64,000 nt of DNA from contig NZ_CP116936.1 in the NCBI RefSeq assembly GCF_028475105.1, positions 7,005,501 to 7,069,500 of the forward strand, in the 5' to 3' direction. The DNA is from Micromonospora sp. LH3U1 (GTDB lineage: Bacteria > Actinomycetota > Actinomycetes > Mycobacteriales > Micromonosporaceae). Below are positions 48,801 to 57,759 of the stretch, one piece after another (the stretch's first letter is position 1; the number at the start of each line of letters is the position of its first letter). Under the pieces are notes generated by a model. It was not told the DNA's origin, ran no database searches, and saw nothing but the letters and a program-made list of their open reading frames with translations. The position numbers were made by a program, and so were the translations under genes.

Positions 48801-48970
48801 GACGTGCTCACCTCCTGTGGGCTAAGCGGCCACGGTCCTTCCGTGGCAGGAGGTCGTGCGTCGCTGCCCGCACGTTCCGGGGGAACCCGGCCGGACGCGG
48901 ACAACCTGACCAGGATACCCGGTCCGGAGGATCATGCCCGGGGAGGTCGGGTCAGCGTTCGGACGTGCTG

Positions 48971-49018
48971 ACGGGGGTCCACCGTCCGACCGTCTTCCGG
49001 CCGGTGGTGGACCCCCGT
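48971..49018. terminator. 13-bp inverted repeat in the rpsF leader region
   Basis: ACGGGGGTCCACC (48971-48983) pairs with GGTGGACCCCCGT (49006-49018) around a 22-base loop. Placed between two divergent genes, so it may be an attenuator or insulating hairpin rather than a gene-end terminator. Confidence 0.4.
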
Positions 49019-49026
49019 CTACAAGG

Positions 49027-49112
49027 CCGCGGGGCGTCTGGTCCGCATTCCTTGGGTGGGACCTGGGGAGGAACGACCACACCGATGAGGTTGGACCGAA
49101 GACGCCCCGCGG
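49027..49112. ncRNA. Candidate structured RNA element (long inverted repeat)
   Basis: CCGCGGGGCGTC (49027-49038) is the exact complement of GACGCCCCGCGG (49101-49112). Inside it GGTCC (49040-49044) can pair with GGACC (49093-49097), leaving a 48-base apical region. An 86-base element with 17 base pairs of closing stem in an otherwise empty intergenic space; no known family recognised, and strand unknown. Confidence 0.3.
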
Positions 49113-49429
49113 AGCTTTATCGTGTTGTTATCTGACGATACAACGGCACTCGTACCTTGTCGGGGGGAAAAGCACAAATTTCCGAGATTCTTCATCGGTG
49201 GACATCCGGTAGGCGAAGGGCCCTCCCCCGCCACGCCGGGCCGCGCGGCGGGGGTGACCTCGCTGTCGGCCGTCGACCACCGGTCGCCGTACGCGGCGGC
49301 TCGCGCCGTCGGCGGCCCCGGGCGCTGGTCGCCGGTTCAAACCCATCAACGATCGTCGGTCCGTCAAGTGACGCGACACCGCCCCGGCCGTCGCCCCACC
49401 AGTCACGGTCGCGACGTAGGCTCGCTCGC

Positions 49430-50221
49430 ATGCGTATCGGAGCCCACGTCGATTCGACCGACCCGCTGGCGGAGGCGGCCGCCCGGTCCGCCGACACCGT
49501 GCAGTTCTTCCTCGCCGACCCACAGGGGTGGAAGGCGCCCAAGCCTCGGGAAGACGCCGAGCGGCTGCGCACGGCCGAGGTCGACCTCTACGTGCACGCG
49601 CCGTACGTCATCAACGTCGCCACCCTCAACAACCGCATCCGGATCCCCAGCCGAAAGCTGCTGCTCGGGCACGCCAACGCGGCCGCTGACATCGGCGCCA
49701 AGGGCGTGATCGTCCACGGTGGGCACGTCAACGCCGGGGACGACCTGGCCGTCGGCTTCGACAACTGGCGCAAGACCTTCGCGTACGCAGCTGACTCCGG
49801 CGGCTTCGGCGTGCCGGTCCTCATCGAGAACACCGCAGGCGGCGACAACGCGTGCGCCCGACGACTGGACGCGCTCGCCCGGCTCTGGGACGCCATCGGC
49901 GACTACGAGGTCGGCTTCTGCCTGGACACCTGCCACGCGTACGCGGGCGGCGAGGAACTGCTCGGCGTCGTCGACCGGGTCAAGGCGATCACCGGAAGGA
50001 TCGACCTGGTGCACGCCAACAACTCCAAGGGCGCGTTCAACTCCGGCCAGGACCGACACGACAACCTGGGCGGCGGGACGATCGACCCGGAGCTGGTGGT
50101 GGCGGTGATCCGAGCGGCCGGTGCACCGGTGGTCGTCGAGACACCGGGCGGCGTGACCGGCCAAGCCGCCGACATCGACTTCCTCCGCCAGCAGCTCGGG
50201 ACGGAGAGCCCGGCAGCATGA
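49430..50221 (+). CDS. nfo: Deoxyribonuclease IV (AP endonuclease, Nfo family)
   Basis: 263 residues. TIM-barrel AP endonuclease motifs: MRIGAHVDSTDPLAEAAARSADTVQFFLADPQGWK, VHAPYVINVATLNN (zinc His), VIVHGGHVNAG (His), VLIENTAGGDNACA (Glu), GFCLDTCHAYAGGEEL (DTCHxxAAG motif), VHANNSKGAFNSGQDRHDNLGGGTI (D-x-H) and VVETPGG (Glu). Cleaves DNA 5' to abasic sites in base-excision repair. ATG 49430 is used; the frame extends upstream without domain features. Its stop overlaps the next gene (ATGA). Confidence 0.95.
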   Translation: MRIGAHVDSTDPLAEAAARSADTVQFFLADPQGWKAPKPREDAERLRTAEVDLYVHAPYVINVATLNNRIRIPSRKLLLGHANAAADIGAKGVIVHGGHVNAGDDLAVGFDNWRKTFAYAADSGGFGVPVLIENTAGGDNACARRLDALARLWDAIGDYEVGFCLDTCHAYAGGEELLGVVDRVKAITGRIDLVHANNSKGAFNSGQDRHDNLGGGTIDPELVVAVIRAAGAPVVVETPGGVTGQAADIDFLRQQLGTESPAA

Positions 50222-52341
50222 CGACCGGACAGCCTGGGACCGGGAACGCCCGGCCCACCCCCGCCAGCGCGGACGCCGAGATCCGACCCGCCACCGCGTC
50301 GCCGGCGGGCGCCCCCGCCCAGCCGGCTCGCACCTCCGACGCCGTCTCGGACAAGGCCGTGCCGAGCGCTCAGACCGCCCCGGACAACCCGCAAACGAGT
50401 GACGGTGGGACGACCGGAGCCGCCGCGAACGGCGACCCCGAGCTCGACCGCCCGACGAGCGGTGTCGCCGGGAAGGACGCGGCCGAGGGCGGTGACGCGG
50501 CCAAGGGTGAGAAGGCGAGCGAGACCGACGGTCAGGTGCAGACCGACGGCGAGGCGAAGCCGGTCGGTCCGGAGCGTTGGGAGGCGTTCGCCTCCGCTCC
50601 GGAGCCGAGCCCCTCCATCTTCAGCCGGGCGGGCCGAGCCGTCGGCCGGTTCCTGATCCACGAGTGGACCCTGGCCACCCTCGGCGCGCTGGCACTGGCC
50701 GTGCTGATGACCTGGCCGACGCTGCGCTATCCGCGCTACACACTCCCGCAGGACTACTGGGACCCGAGCCTGCAGGCCTGGCAGATGGCCTGGTCCGGGC
50801 ACATTCTGCTGGCCGACCCGGCGCACCTGTGGCAGTCCAACACGTTCTTCCCCGAGCTGTGGAGCTTCGCGTTCTCCGACACACTGCTCGGGTACGCCCC
50901 GGCTGGGATGCTCGGCAGCGGCCCCGAGGACGCGTTGCTGCGCTACAACATCATGTTCGTGCTGGCGCACGCGCTCGCCACGCTCGGGGCGTACGCGCTG
51001 GCCCGACAGCTCGGGGCTGGCCGCATCGGCGCCGCAGTCGCTGGCGTCAGCTACACCTACGCACCATGGTTGCTGGCTCAGGCCGGGCATCTGCACGTGC
51101 TCTCCAACGGTGGGATTCCGCTGGCGCTGGCGATGCTGGCGCGCGGGCACGGCTGGTCACTGCGGCACGGTTACCGACCCGAGCGCCGGCACGACGGTTG
51201 GATCTACGCCGGTTGGTTGATGGCGGCCTGGCAGCTCAGCCTCGGCTTCGGCATCGGGCTGCCGTTCGCGTACTTCCTGGCCGGCGCCTTGCTGGTCGCC
51301 GTCGTCCTCTTCTTCGCGCGGCGGCTGCGCACCGGTCAGGCCGTGCCGTTCGGTCGCCGGTTGTTCATCGCCGACCTGCTCGGCGGGTTGTTCTTCGCGG
51401 GCGTGGGTCTGCTGATGGCGTTCCCGTTCTACAAGGTGACCGAACTGCACCCGAACGCCGAGCGCACCATCGGCGACATCAGCATCTTCTCGCCGCCGGC
51501 GACGGGTTTCGTGACGGCGCCCGCCGAGTCGCGGATCTGGGGTGGGCTGCACGAGGGGGCCCGCGCGGCACTGCCGTGGCACCCGGAGATGACCCTGCTG
51601 CCGGGCTTCGTGCTCTACGCGCTCGCCGCGGGTGGGCTGTTCTTCTCGGTCTGGCGGTTGCGGCACCGACTGCTGCTGCTCACCGGGGTGCTGGTGACGA
51701 TGGCGTTCGCGATGGGCACCCGGTTCTTCGACGGCACCTTCACCTACGTGCCGCTCTTCGATCACCTGCCGGGCTGGAGTGGGCTGCGTACCCCTGGTCG
51801 GTTGATGCTCTGGACCACGTTGTTACTCGGCCTGCTCGCGGCGGGCGCGGTCACCGCGCTCACCGACCGGGTCCGCGAGTTGACCGCGCAGCGGATCCCG
51901 TCGTGGCCGGGGCCGTGGCTGCGGATGGCCACCCTGCTGCCGCTGCTGCTGGTCACGATCGAGGGCCTGAACACCACCCCGCATCCGGTGGTGCCGACCC
52001 AACCGGCGGCGATGCGTACGGCGGAGGGGCCTCTGCTGGTGCTGCCCAGCAACCAGAGCCTGGACCAGCACGTGATGCTCTGGTCGACCAGCGGGTTCCC
52101 CGACGTGGTCAACGGCGGCAGCGGCTTCACTCCGCGTCAGCTCGACGACGTACGCCGGGTGAGCCAGTCGTTCCCCGACCAGACCAGCGTCGACTACCTG
52201 CGCACGCTCGGCGTCCGCTCGGTGGTGTTGCTGCGTGGGCAGGTGGTGGGCACACCGTGGGAGATCAGCATCGACGCACCGGTGGAGTCGCTCGGCATCA
52301 GCCGGCAGGACGTCGGCGACGCCGTCGTCTACCGGCTCTGA
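50218..52341 (+). CDS. Large polytopic membrane protein, YfhO/GT-C-like
   Basis: 707 residues. The first 130 are acidic and disordered (repeated Ala, Asp, Glu, Gly, Thr). The rest has about twelve membrane segments. The first outside loop, after WTLATLGALALAVLMTWPTL, is YTLPQDYWDPSLQAWQMAWSGHILLADPAHLWQSNTFFPELWSFAFSDTLLG, with acidic residues in the position used for catalysis by GT-C enzymes. The C-terminal domain (HVMLWSTSGFPDVVNGGSGFTP...DYLRTLGVRSVVLLRG) is extracytoplasmic. The plan resembles YfhO-type and GT39-type glycosyltransferases of the envelope. ATG overlaps the nfo stop, so it is co-translated with a DNA-repair gene. Confidence 0.7.
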   Translation: MTTGQPGTGNARPTPASADAEIRPATASPAGAPAQPARTSDAVSDKAVPSAQTAPDNPQTSDGGTTGAAANGDPELDRPTSGVAGKDAAEGGDAAKGEKASETDGQVQTDGEAKPVGPERWEAFASAPEPSPSIFSRAGRAVGRFLIHEWTLATLGALALAVLMTWPTLRYPRYTLPQDYWDPSLQAWQMAWSGHILLADPAHLWQSNTFFPELWSFAFSDTLLGYAPAGMLGSGPEDALLRYNIMFVLAHALATLGAYALARQLGAGRIGAAVAGVSYTYAPWLLAQAGHLHVLSNGGIPLALAMLARGHGWSLRHGYRPERRHDGWIYAGWLMAAWQLSLGFGIGLPFAYFLAGALLVAVVLFFARRLRTGQAVPFGRRLFIADLLGGLFFAGVGLLMAFPFYKVTELHPNAERTIGDISIFSPPATGFVTAPAESRIWGGLHEGARAALPWHPEMTLLPGFVLYALAAGGLFFSVWRLRHRLLLLTGVLVTMAFAMGTRFFDGTFTYVPLFDHLPGWSGLRTPGRLMLWTTLLLGLLAAGAVTALTDRVRELTAQRIPSWPGPWLRMATLLPLLLVTIEGLNTTPHPVVPTQPAAMRTAEGPLLVLPSNQSLDQHVMLWSTSGFPDVVNGGSGFTPRQLDDVRRVSQSFPDQTSVDYLRTLGVRSVVLLRGQVVGTPWEISIDAPVESLGISRQDVGDAVVYRL

Positions 52342-52368
52342 CGCGAGCAGGCGGCGAATCCTCGCTGA

Positions 52369-53874
52369 TCAGGTGGTGGCGGGCTCGGGTTCGGGTGCGG
52401 GGTTGGTCGTTCGGCGGCGCCAGCGGTCCAGCCAGGGAGCATCCGGTGCGCCGTCGAGCACGCCACCGTCCGGGTCGTCCGGATAGGTCGCCCGCACCGC
52501 GTCCCGCTCGGGGTGCAGGATCTCCTTGACGACCAGCACGCAGAGCACCACCACGGTGGCCAGCCGCAACGTCGAGGCCAGCACGAACACCCCTTCCGGG
52601 AAGACCGGGCGGCCGGTCGCCGCGCCGAGCAACTCACCGTAGAAGGCGACGAAGTAGCAGACTTCGGCGATCTGCCAGGCCAGGAAGGCACCCCACTTCG
52701 GCCGGGCCAGCACCACCAGCGGCAGCAGCCACAGCACGAACTGCTGCGACCAGACCTTGCTGAAGATGAGGAACGCCGCCACCACCAGGAAGGCGACCTG
52801 ACCCAGCCGCGGTCGGCGCGGCGCCCGCAACGCCAGCACGGCCACACCGAGACAGGCCAACCCGAAGAGGGCGTACGAGATGGTGTTGAGGGTGGGAATG
52901 TTGGCGTTCAGCCACTCGAACGGGCCGAGCCGGGCGGGGTCGTTGCCCACCTTGCCGTCCAGGTAGCGCCCGATGTACCAGAGCGTGCCCCAGTCGATCG
53001 GCCGGGTGGTGTTCAGCTCGAAGAATCGGTCCCAGTTCTCCGGGTAGAACCGTGCGGCCGGCAGGTTCACCAGCACCACGGCGGCGATCGCCGTACCGGT
53101 GGCGATGAGCGCGGCGCGGACCCGGTCGGCCCGTAGCGCCAGGACGAGGATCGGCCCGAGCAGGAACAGCGGCCAGAGCTTCGCCGCACCGGCGAGCCCG
53201 AGCAGCACGCCGGCCACCGCTGGTCGTTTGCGAGCCCAGGCCAGCAGGCCGAAGGCGGCCAGCCCGATGGCGAGCAGGTCCCAGTTGACGGTGGCGGTGA
53301 GCACCAGCGCCGGGGCGAGCGCGAACAACGCGGCGTCCCATGGTCGTCGGCGGCGGAGCGCCAGGATCACCGCCACAGTGGCCACCGCGAGCGCGCCCAG
53401 CACCAGCGCGTTGAGGTTGTAGAACCACTGGCCCTGGTTGATGGTCGGGTCGCCGTCACCGATGGCGTGCACCGGCAGGCCAAGCGCCCCCATGAAGTAG
53501 CCGGTCAGCACCGGGTATTCCACCGGGTGGTCGCGGTAGGGCACCTTGCCCTCGTTGAGCCCCTCGGCGTAATACAGGGCGAGGACGTCGGTGTAGCAGA
53601 ACCGGGTGTACTGGACGTTGTTCTGCCAGGCACCGTCCTGGCAGGGCGACTTCTGCACCCAGTGCAGCGCGAGCGTGAGGCACGTGAGCGCCAGCACGAT
53701 CCGGACGGCAGTCCAGAAGCGACGCTCCCGGCCGACCGGCCGGTCCAGCGCGGTCGCGTGGTCGCCCAGCGGGCCGCCGATGACGCCGGAGACGCCGCGG
53801 ACGAACCCGTCGGAGCGGGACGGGTGATCGGTGGTTCCGGCGTCGTCGATGCCGGGCGTCGACTGGGTGCTCAT
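52369..53874 (-). CDS. GT87-family integral membrane mannosyltransferase
   Basis: 501 residues, about eleven helices. After a soluble N-terminus of 50 residues the first helix FWTAVRIVLALTCLTLALHWV precedes the catalytic loop with YTRFCYTDVLALYYAEGLNEGKVPYRDHPVEYPVLTGYFMG. The D, Y and (V/E)YP motif are GT87 features. Further motifs: ATVNWDLLAIGLAAFGLLAWARKRPAVAGVLLGLAGAAKLWPLFLL and LLPLVVLARPKWGAFLAWQIAEV. Third GT87-type protein in the window. Transcribed convergently with the YfhO-like gene and downstream of the penicillin-binding protein on the same strand. Confidence 0.88.
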   Translation of the reverse strand: MSTQSTPGIDDAGTTDHPSRSDGFVRGVSGVIGGPLGDHATALDRPVGRERRFWTAVRIVLALTCLTLALHWVQKSPCQDGAWQNNVQYTRFCYTDVLALYYAEGLNEGKVPYRDHPVEYPVLTGYFMGALGLPVHAIGDGDPTINQGQWFYNLNALVLGALAVATVAVILALRRRRPWDAALFALAPALVLTATVNWDLLAIGLAAFGLLAWARKRPAVAGVLLGLAGAAKLWPLFLLGPILVLALRADRVRAALIATGTAIAAVVLVNLPAARFYPENWDRFFELNTTRPIDWGTLWYIGRYLDGKVGNDPARLGPFEWLNANIPTLNTISYALFGLACLGVAVLALRAPRRPRLGQVAFLVVAAFLIFSKVWSQQFVLWLLPLVVLARPKWGAFLAWQIAEVCYFVAFYGELLGAATGRPVFPEGVFVLASTLRLATVVVLCVLVVKEILHPERDAVRATYPDDPDGGVLDGAPDAPWLDRWRRRTTNPAPEPEPATT

Positions 53875-53941
53875 GAAGAGGCATCCTGCCGTACGACGGG
53901 GGTGTCCGTCCCGTCCCGACGCGGAGATCCGGGTACGAAAA

Positions 53942-53983
53942 CGCCGCCGCCGGCCGGGACAGATCGTCCGGCCGGCGGCGGCG
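53942..53983. terminator. GC hairpin after the penicillin-binding protein gene
   Basis: A 16-bp perfect stem, CGCCGCCGCCGGCCGG with its complement, 10-base loop, between the PBP stop (54001) and the GT87 start (53874). Confidence 0.65.
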
Positions 53984-54000
53984 GCGTGCAGCGGTGCGGG

Positions 54001-56937
54001 TCAGTCCCGGTTGGGCGGCAGGCTGGGCAACAGCCCGCCGCCGTTACCGCCGTTACCGGGGCCGCCGGGAGTGTTCGGGTTGTTGCCGCCGGGGGTGCCC
54101 CCTTGGTTGCCACCGGGATTCGGGCAGAAGAAATCGGTCAGCGGGTTGCAGGCCGGCTGATTCGGCTGATTCGGCAGGGTCGGCGTCTCAGGCGGCGGGG
54201 GCGGCGCTTCACCGTTTCCGGAATCCGGGTCGCCGATGTTCGCCGCCGGCGGGAAGTCGGCCTTCGGTTTGCCCTTCAGCGCCTCGTTCATGAACCGCTC
54301 CCAGATGTCACCAGGGAGGTTGCCACCGCTGACCTTGCGCTTGTCCGTGAGAATGAGTGGCTTCCGGTCCTTGACGTTGCCCACCCATACCGCAGTGGCC
54401 AACTGTGGCGTGTAGCCGATCATCCAGGCGTCGCCGTTGTCCTTGCTGTCGCCCTTGAGCTCCCAGGTGCCGGTCTTCGAGGCCGCCTTACGGCCGTCAT
54501 CGAGCCGGTGGTTGACCGCAGCCGGATAGTCCTTCAGCACCGACGTCACGTCGTCGACCACGCCCTTGTCGATCTTCCGCTTCGAGTCGAGCTTCTCGCT
54601 GTAGACCTTGTCCCACTTGCCGGAGTTCGGATTCTGTTTCTCCACCGAGTACAGGAAGTGCGCCTTGTTGTAGACGCCCCCGTTGGCGAAGGTAGCGACG
54701 CCGTTGGCGTGGTCCAGCACCGTGATCGGGTATTGGCCGTAGCCGACCACATTGAAGAACGGATCCGGCGTGATGTCCTTCGGGTTGGTCTTGGTCAGGT
54801 CGTAGGACTTCGCCGGGTTGGTGTCAGTACGCCACATGGTGGTGACACCGGCCTGCTTGGCCATGTCCACGACCTTGTCCGCGCCGATCTCCTCGGTGAC
54901 GTAGTAGAACGGCACGTTCAGGGACTTGAGCGTGGACACTCGGAGCGTGCAGGAATTGTGGCAGGACGGGTCGTCCGTGCCGGCGTTGCTGACCTTGAAC
55001 TTGGTGCCCTCCGGGGTGAACGCCTTGCCCTTCCAGCGAGACTCAAGCGCCTTCTTTTCCTTGAGCGCGGCCGCCAGGGTGTAAATCTTGAAGCTGGAGC
55101 CCGGTGAGTGGCCACCGCTCAGATTGCCGCTGGAGTCGGTGTTCTTACCGGCGTAGTCGGTGCCGGTGCCGTTGTCGCCGCCGTAGTAGGCGACCACCCG
55201 ACCATTCGAGGGATCGATCGCGACCACTGCGGCCATGAGGTTGCTCGGCTGGCCGGCCAACTCGGAACCCTTGGACTTGCGCTGAGCCGTCTCGACGGCC
55301 GCCGCCTGGATCTTGGTGTCGACGGTGGTGCGGATCCGGTAACCACCAGCCATCAGTGCCTGAGAGCACAGCGGCTTGGCTTCCGTCACCTGCGTGTCCT
55401 TGTCGACACAGATGCCTCTGTCCCGCATCTCTTCCCGGACGTAGTTGATCACGTTGCCGTACGGCGTGTCGACGCCGAAGTCGACCCCGATGCCGCCCTT
55501 CTTCGGGGCCTTGATGCTCTTGGGGTAGGCGGCAGGCCGCGGCTCCTTGCCGGGCACACCAAGCCAGCCCTCCTTGACCATGCCCTCGATCACGTAATTC
55601 CAGCGATCCTGGGCCGCGGTCGGGTTGACCGCCGGGTCGTACCCCTGGTGGGTGGAGCTGGGCTCTGGCTGCTTGATCAGGGCCGCGAGCACTGCGCCCT
55701 CGCCCGGGTCGAGCTTGCTCACCGTCTTGCCGAAGTAGGTCTGCGCCGCCGCTTCGATGCCGTACGCGCCTCGGCCGAAGTAGATGACGTTGAGGTAGTG
55801 CTGCATGATCTGCGGCTTGGTGTACTCATCGTTCAACTTGGAGGCGAAGATCGCCTCCTTCACCTTGCGGCCGTAGGTGTCGTCCTTGAGGTTCTCGATC
55901 GCGTTGCGGGCGTACTGCTGGGTGATCGTCGACGCGCCCTGCTTGTCGCCGCCGGAGAGGTTGTTCCAGGCGGCCCGGGCGATGCCCTTGTAGTCCACGC
56001 CGGAGTGCCGGTAGAAGTTCCGGTCCTCGGCGGCGGCCACCGCGTCCTGCACGTACTGCGGGATCTGGTCGATGCTCACCAGGGTGCGGTTCTGATCGCC
56101 CACCTTGGCAATGATCGTCTTGTTGTCGAACGCGTAGAGAGTGGTCGCCTGCGGTGGGATGATCTCGTCCGGCATGACCACGTTGGTCGAGTAGTAGGTG
56201 AACCCGACCACGCCGACGCCGGCGAGCATGATGAAGACCGCGAAACCGGCGATCAGCAGGTTCATCCGCTTGCGCTTCTTCGCCCGCGCCGCAGCGCCCG
56301 AGTCACCCGGACCACGACCGCCCCGACCCGGACCGTTGGGCCCACCCGGGCCACCTGGTCCGCCCGGGCCACCTGGGCCACCTGGGCCGCCAGCGACCGG
56401 TGAGACACTCGCCCGGGCGACCGCCGCACGGCCACCCACCGACGCGGAACCGACACTGGCCCGGCCCGCCGAGGCGGTCCCGACAGAAGCGGCGCCGACG
56501 GCAGCGGCACCGACCACGGCCCGACCTGCCGGTGCGCCCGGCGCTGGGGAGACGGGCACCGAGGCCCGGCCCGCGCCAGCGCGACCGGCGGCCACACCCG
56601 GTGCCGGCGACACCGGCACCGAGGCCCGGCCCGGGGATGCCGAACCCACCGAGGCGGACCCGGCGGCCGCACCGCCACGCGGTGGCACCGAGGCCGCACC
56701 GCCACGCGGTGGCACCGAGGCCGAACCGCCGACCGTGGCCCGCCCACCGGCGGCCCGTGGTGTCACTGAGGCACGACCCGGGGTTGCCGCGCCGCCCTCC
56801 GATGCCGACCAGCCGCTCCCGCGGGAGTCACCGCCGGGTTGTCGGTACGCGTCGTCCGCGCCCGGCCCGGGGTCGCCGTCCGTGCCCGAGTATTGGGCCC
56901 GTCCGCGCGCAGAACTGGGTTCGCCGTACGAGTTCAT
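54001..56937 (-). CDS. ponA: Class A penicillin-binding protein (transglycosylase/transpeptidase)
   Basis: 978 residues. A cytoplasmic tail of about 220 residues with repeated GRASVPVSPAPG- and SVPPRGGAA-type units ends in RAKKRKRMN before the single membrane helix (LLIAGFAVFIMLAGVGVVGF). GT51 domain: AAEDRNFYRHSGVD, GASTITQQYARNAIEN, KEAIFASKLNDEYTKPQIMQHYLN. Transpeptidase: GHSPGSSFKIYTLA (SxxK, about 613), a CHNSC loop, KTGTWE (about 818). C-terminus is Pro/Gly/Asn-rich (NPGGNQGGTPGGNNPNTPGG). It makes and cross-links peptidoglycan at the membrane. GTG/ATG 56937 begins the conserved MNSYGEPSS. Confidence 0.95.
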   Translation of the reverse strand: MNSYGEPSSARGRAQYSGTDGDPGPGADDAYRQPGGDSRGSGWSASEGGAATPGRASVTPRAAGGRATVGGSASVPPRGGAASVPPRGGAAAGSASVGSASPGRASVPVSPAPGVAAGRAGAGRASVPVSPAPGAPAGRAVVGAAAVGAASVGTASAGRASVGSASVGGRAAVARASVSPVAGGPGGPGGPGGPGGPGGPNGPGRGGRGPGDSGAAARAKKRKRMNLLIAGFAVFIMLAGVGVVGFTYYSTNVVMPDEIIPPQATTLYAFDNKTIIAKVGDQNRTLVSIDQIPQYVQDAVAAAEDRNFYRHSGVDYKGIARAAWNNLSGGDKQGASTITQQYARNAIENLKDDTYGRKVKEAIFASKLNDEYTKPQIMQHYLNVIYFGRGAYGIEAAAQTYFGKTVSKLDPGEGAVLAALIKQPEPSSTHQGYDPAVNPTAAQDRWNYVIEGMVKEGWLGVPGKEPRPAAYPKSIKAPKKGGIGVDFGVDTPYGNVINYVREEMRDRGICVDKDTQVTEAKPLCSQALMAGGYRIRTTVDTKIQAAAVETAQRKSKGSELAGQPSNLMAAVVAIDPSNGRVVAYYGGDNGTGTDYAGKNTDSSGNLSGGHSPGSSFKIYTLAAALKEKKALESRWKGKAFTPEGTKFKVSNAGTDDPSCHNSCTLRVSTLKSLNVPFYYVTEEIGADKVVDMAKQAGVTTMWRTDTNPAKSYDLTKTNPKDITPDPFFNVVGYGQYPITVLDHANGVATFANGGVYNKAHFLYSVEKQNPNSGKWDKVYSEKLDSKRKIDKGVVDDVTSVLKDYPAAVNHRLDDGRKAASKTGTWELKGDSKDNGDAWMIGYTPQLATAVWVGNVKDRKPLILTDKRKVSGGNLPGDIWERFMNEALKGKPKADFPPAANIGDPDSGNGEAPPPPPETPTLPNQPNQPACNPLTDFFCPNPGGNQGGTPGGNNPNTPGGPGNGGNGGGLLPSLPPNRD

Positions 56938-57134
56938 TCCTCACACCCTGCCGGTCGCGGTGAGGCGCGGCTGCGCCACCACCGGGTTGCCGTGAGTTGC
57001 TTCACCCGGGACGCCGGCACGGGGGTGCCGTTTCACCGAGGTAATTGCAGTATTAATCGGGCCAATCGGACCATCGAGTGGTCGACCATCCCAGGTTTCG
57101 TCTGCGGCCCCTGGGCCGGTCCAACCAGCTGCGA

Positions 57135-57584
57135 TCACCGTTGCGCCTCTCGCCTCCGCCGGCCGGCACCTTCGGCGCCAGCCACGTCCTGCTCGCCGGT
57201 GCCGTCGATGTCACCGGTCACACCGTCCCGACCGAGCAGGTACTGCTCGACGAGATGGTTCCAGTCACAGCCGAGGCACACCTCCACCACGAAGACCTGG
57301 AACTCACGCAGTGTCATCGCCAGCACGGGCAACTCGGTCAGTGTCCGGGCCTGGCCGGCGGACTGCTTGAGTTCGTCGCCGTAAATGTAGTGGACGAGGG
57401 TCAGGTTCTCGCTGCGACAGATCGGGCACCGCCGGTCGGTCGGCTCACCGTGGAACCGGGCGGCGTTCTTCAGGTAGGGCGACGCGTCGCAGACGTCGTA
57501 CGTGCCGACGCGGCCGGCCAGGAGCTCACGCAGCACTGCTCGCTTCTGAAGCGAGTAGTCGACGACCTGGCGCTGCGTACGCAT
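57135..57584 (-). CDS. DUF5318 protein with two CxxC motifs
   Basis: 149 residues. MRTQRQVVDYSLQKRAVLRELLAGRVGTYDVCDASPYLKNAARFHGE is the typical DUF5318 beginning. It then has CPICRSENLTLVHYIYGDEL and a second Cys pair separated to VCLGCDWNHLVEQYLLG, forming a zinc ribbon. The family is actinobacterial, without known function, and is regularly found directly before the class A PBP gene, as here (198 bp upstream, same strand). The C-terminus is variable and basic. Confidence 0.88.
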   Translation of the reverse strand: MRTQRQVVDYSLQKRAVLRELLAGRVGTYDVCDASPYLKNAARFHGEPTDRRCPICRSENLTLVHYIYGDELKQSAGQARTLTELPVLAMTLREFQVFVVEVCLGCDWNHLVEQYLLGRDGVTGDIDGTGEQDVAGAEGAGRRRREAQR

Positions 57585-57692
57585 GCGGAGAAGGGTACGC
57601 GGTCCGGCCCGAGCAGGCGACCATGCTCACAATCCGTGACGTTACCGTCCTGGAACGGGGGTTTGCCCTGGCCGACGCGACCCGCTAACGTG

Positions 57693-57715
57693 CGATGTAT
57701 CGGTTCGATACATCG
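57693..57715. promoter_or_regulatory. Palindromic operator of the PadR-ino1 unit
   Basis: CGATGTATCG and CGATACATCG, perfect 10-base arms around GTT, 45 bases before the padR-like start. The ATGTAT/ATACAT core resembles PadR-family operators, so autoregulation is likely. Confidence 0.65.
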
Positions 57716-57759
57716 CGGCGGTTACCACTTCACGCCGGAGGGTAAAGAGAGGGTGGCCA

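Larger units (their letters stand above)
48801..49429. other. Divergent leader region between rpsF and endonuclease IV genes
   Basis: 629 bp without a gene. The rpsF leader side has a small hairpin (CCACGG 48830-48835 with CCGTGG 48841-48846) just before the SD. Further out are a 13-bp stem (48971-48983 with 49006-49018) and a longer structured element (49027-49112). TATCGT/ACGATA (49118-49123, 49135-49140) in a locally AT-richer stretch may mark a promoter for the ribosomal operon or nfo. Confidence 0.6.

Noticed and set aside
48830..48846. Known S6:S18-binding leader motif
   Set aside because: Only a simple 6-bp hairpin is seen; the bulged CCG architecture could not be shown.
56690..56730. 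Tandem 27-bp GC repeats as a mobile element
   Set aside because: They encode in-frame units of the PBP tail; no insertion features.
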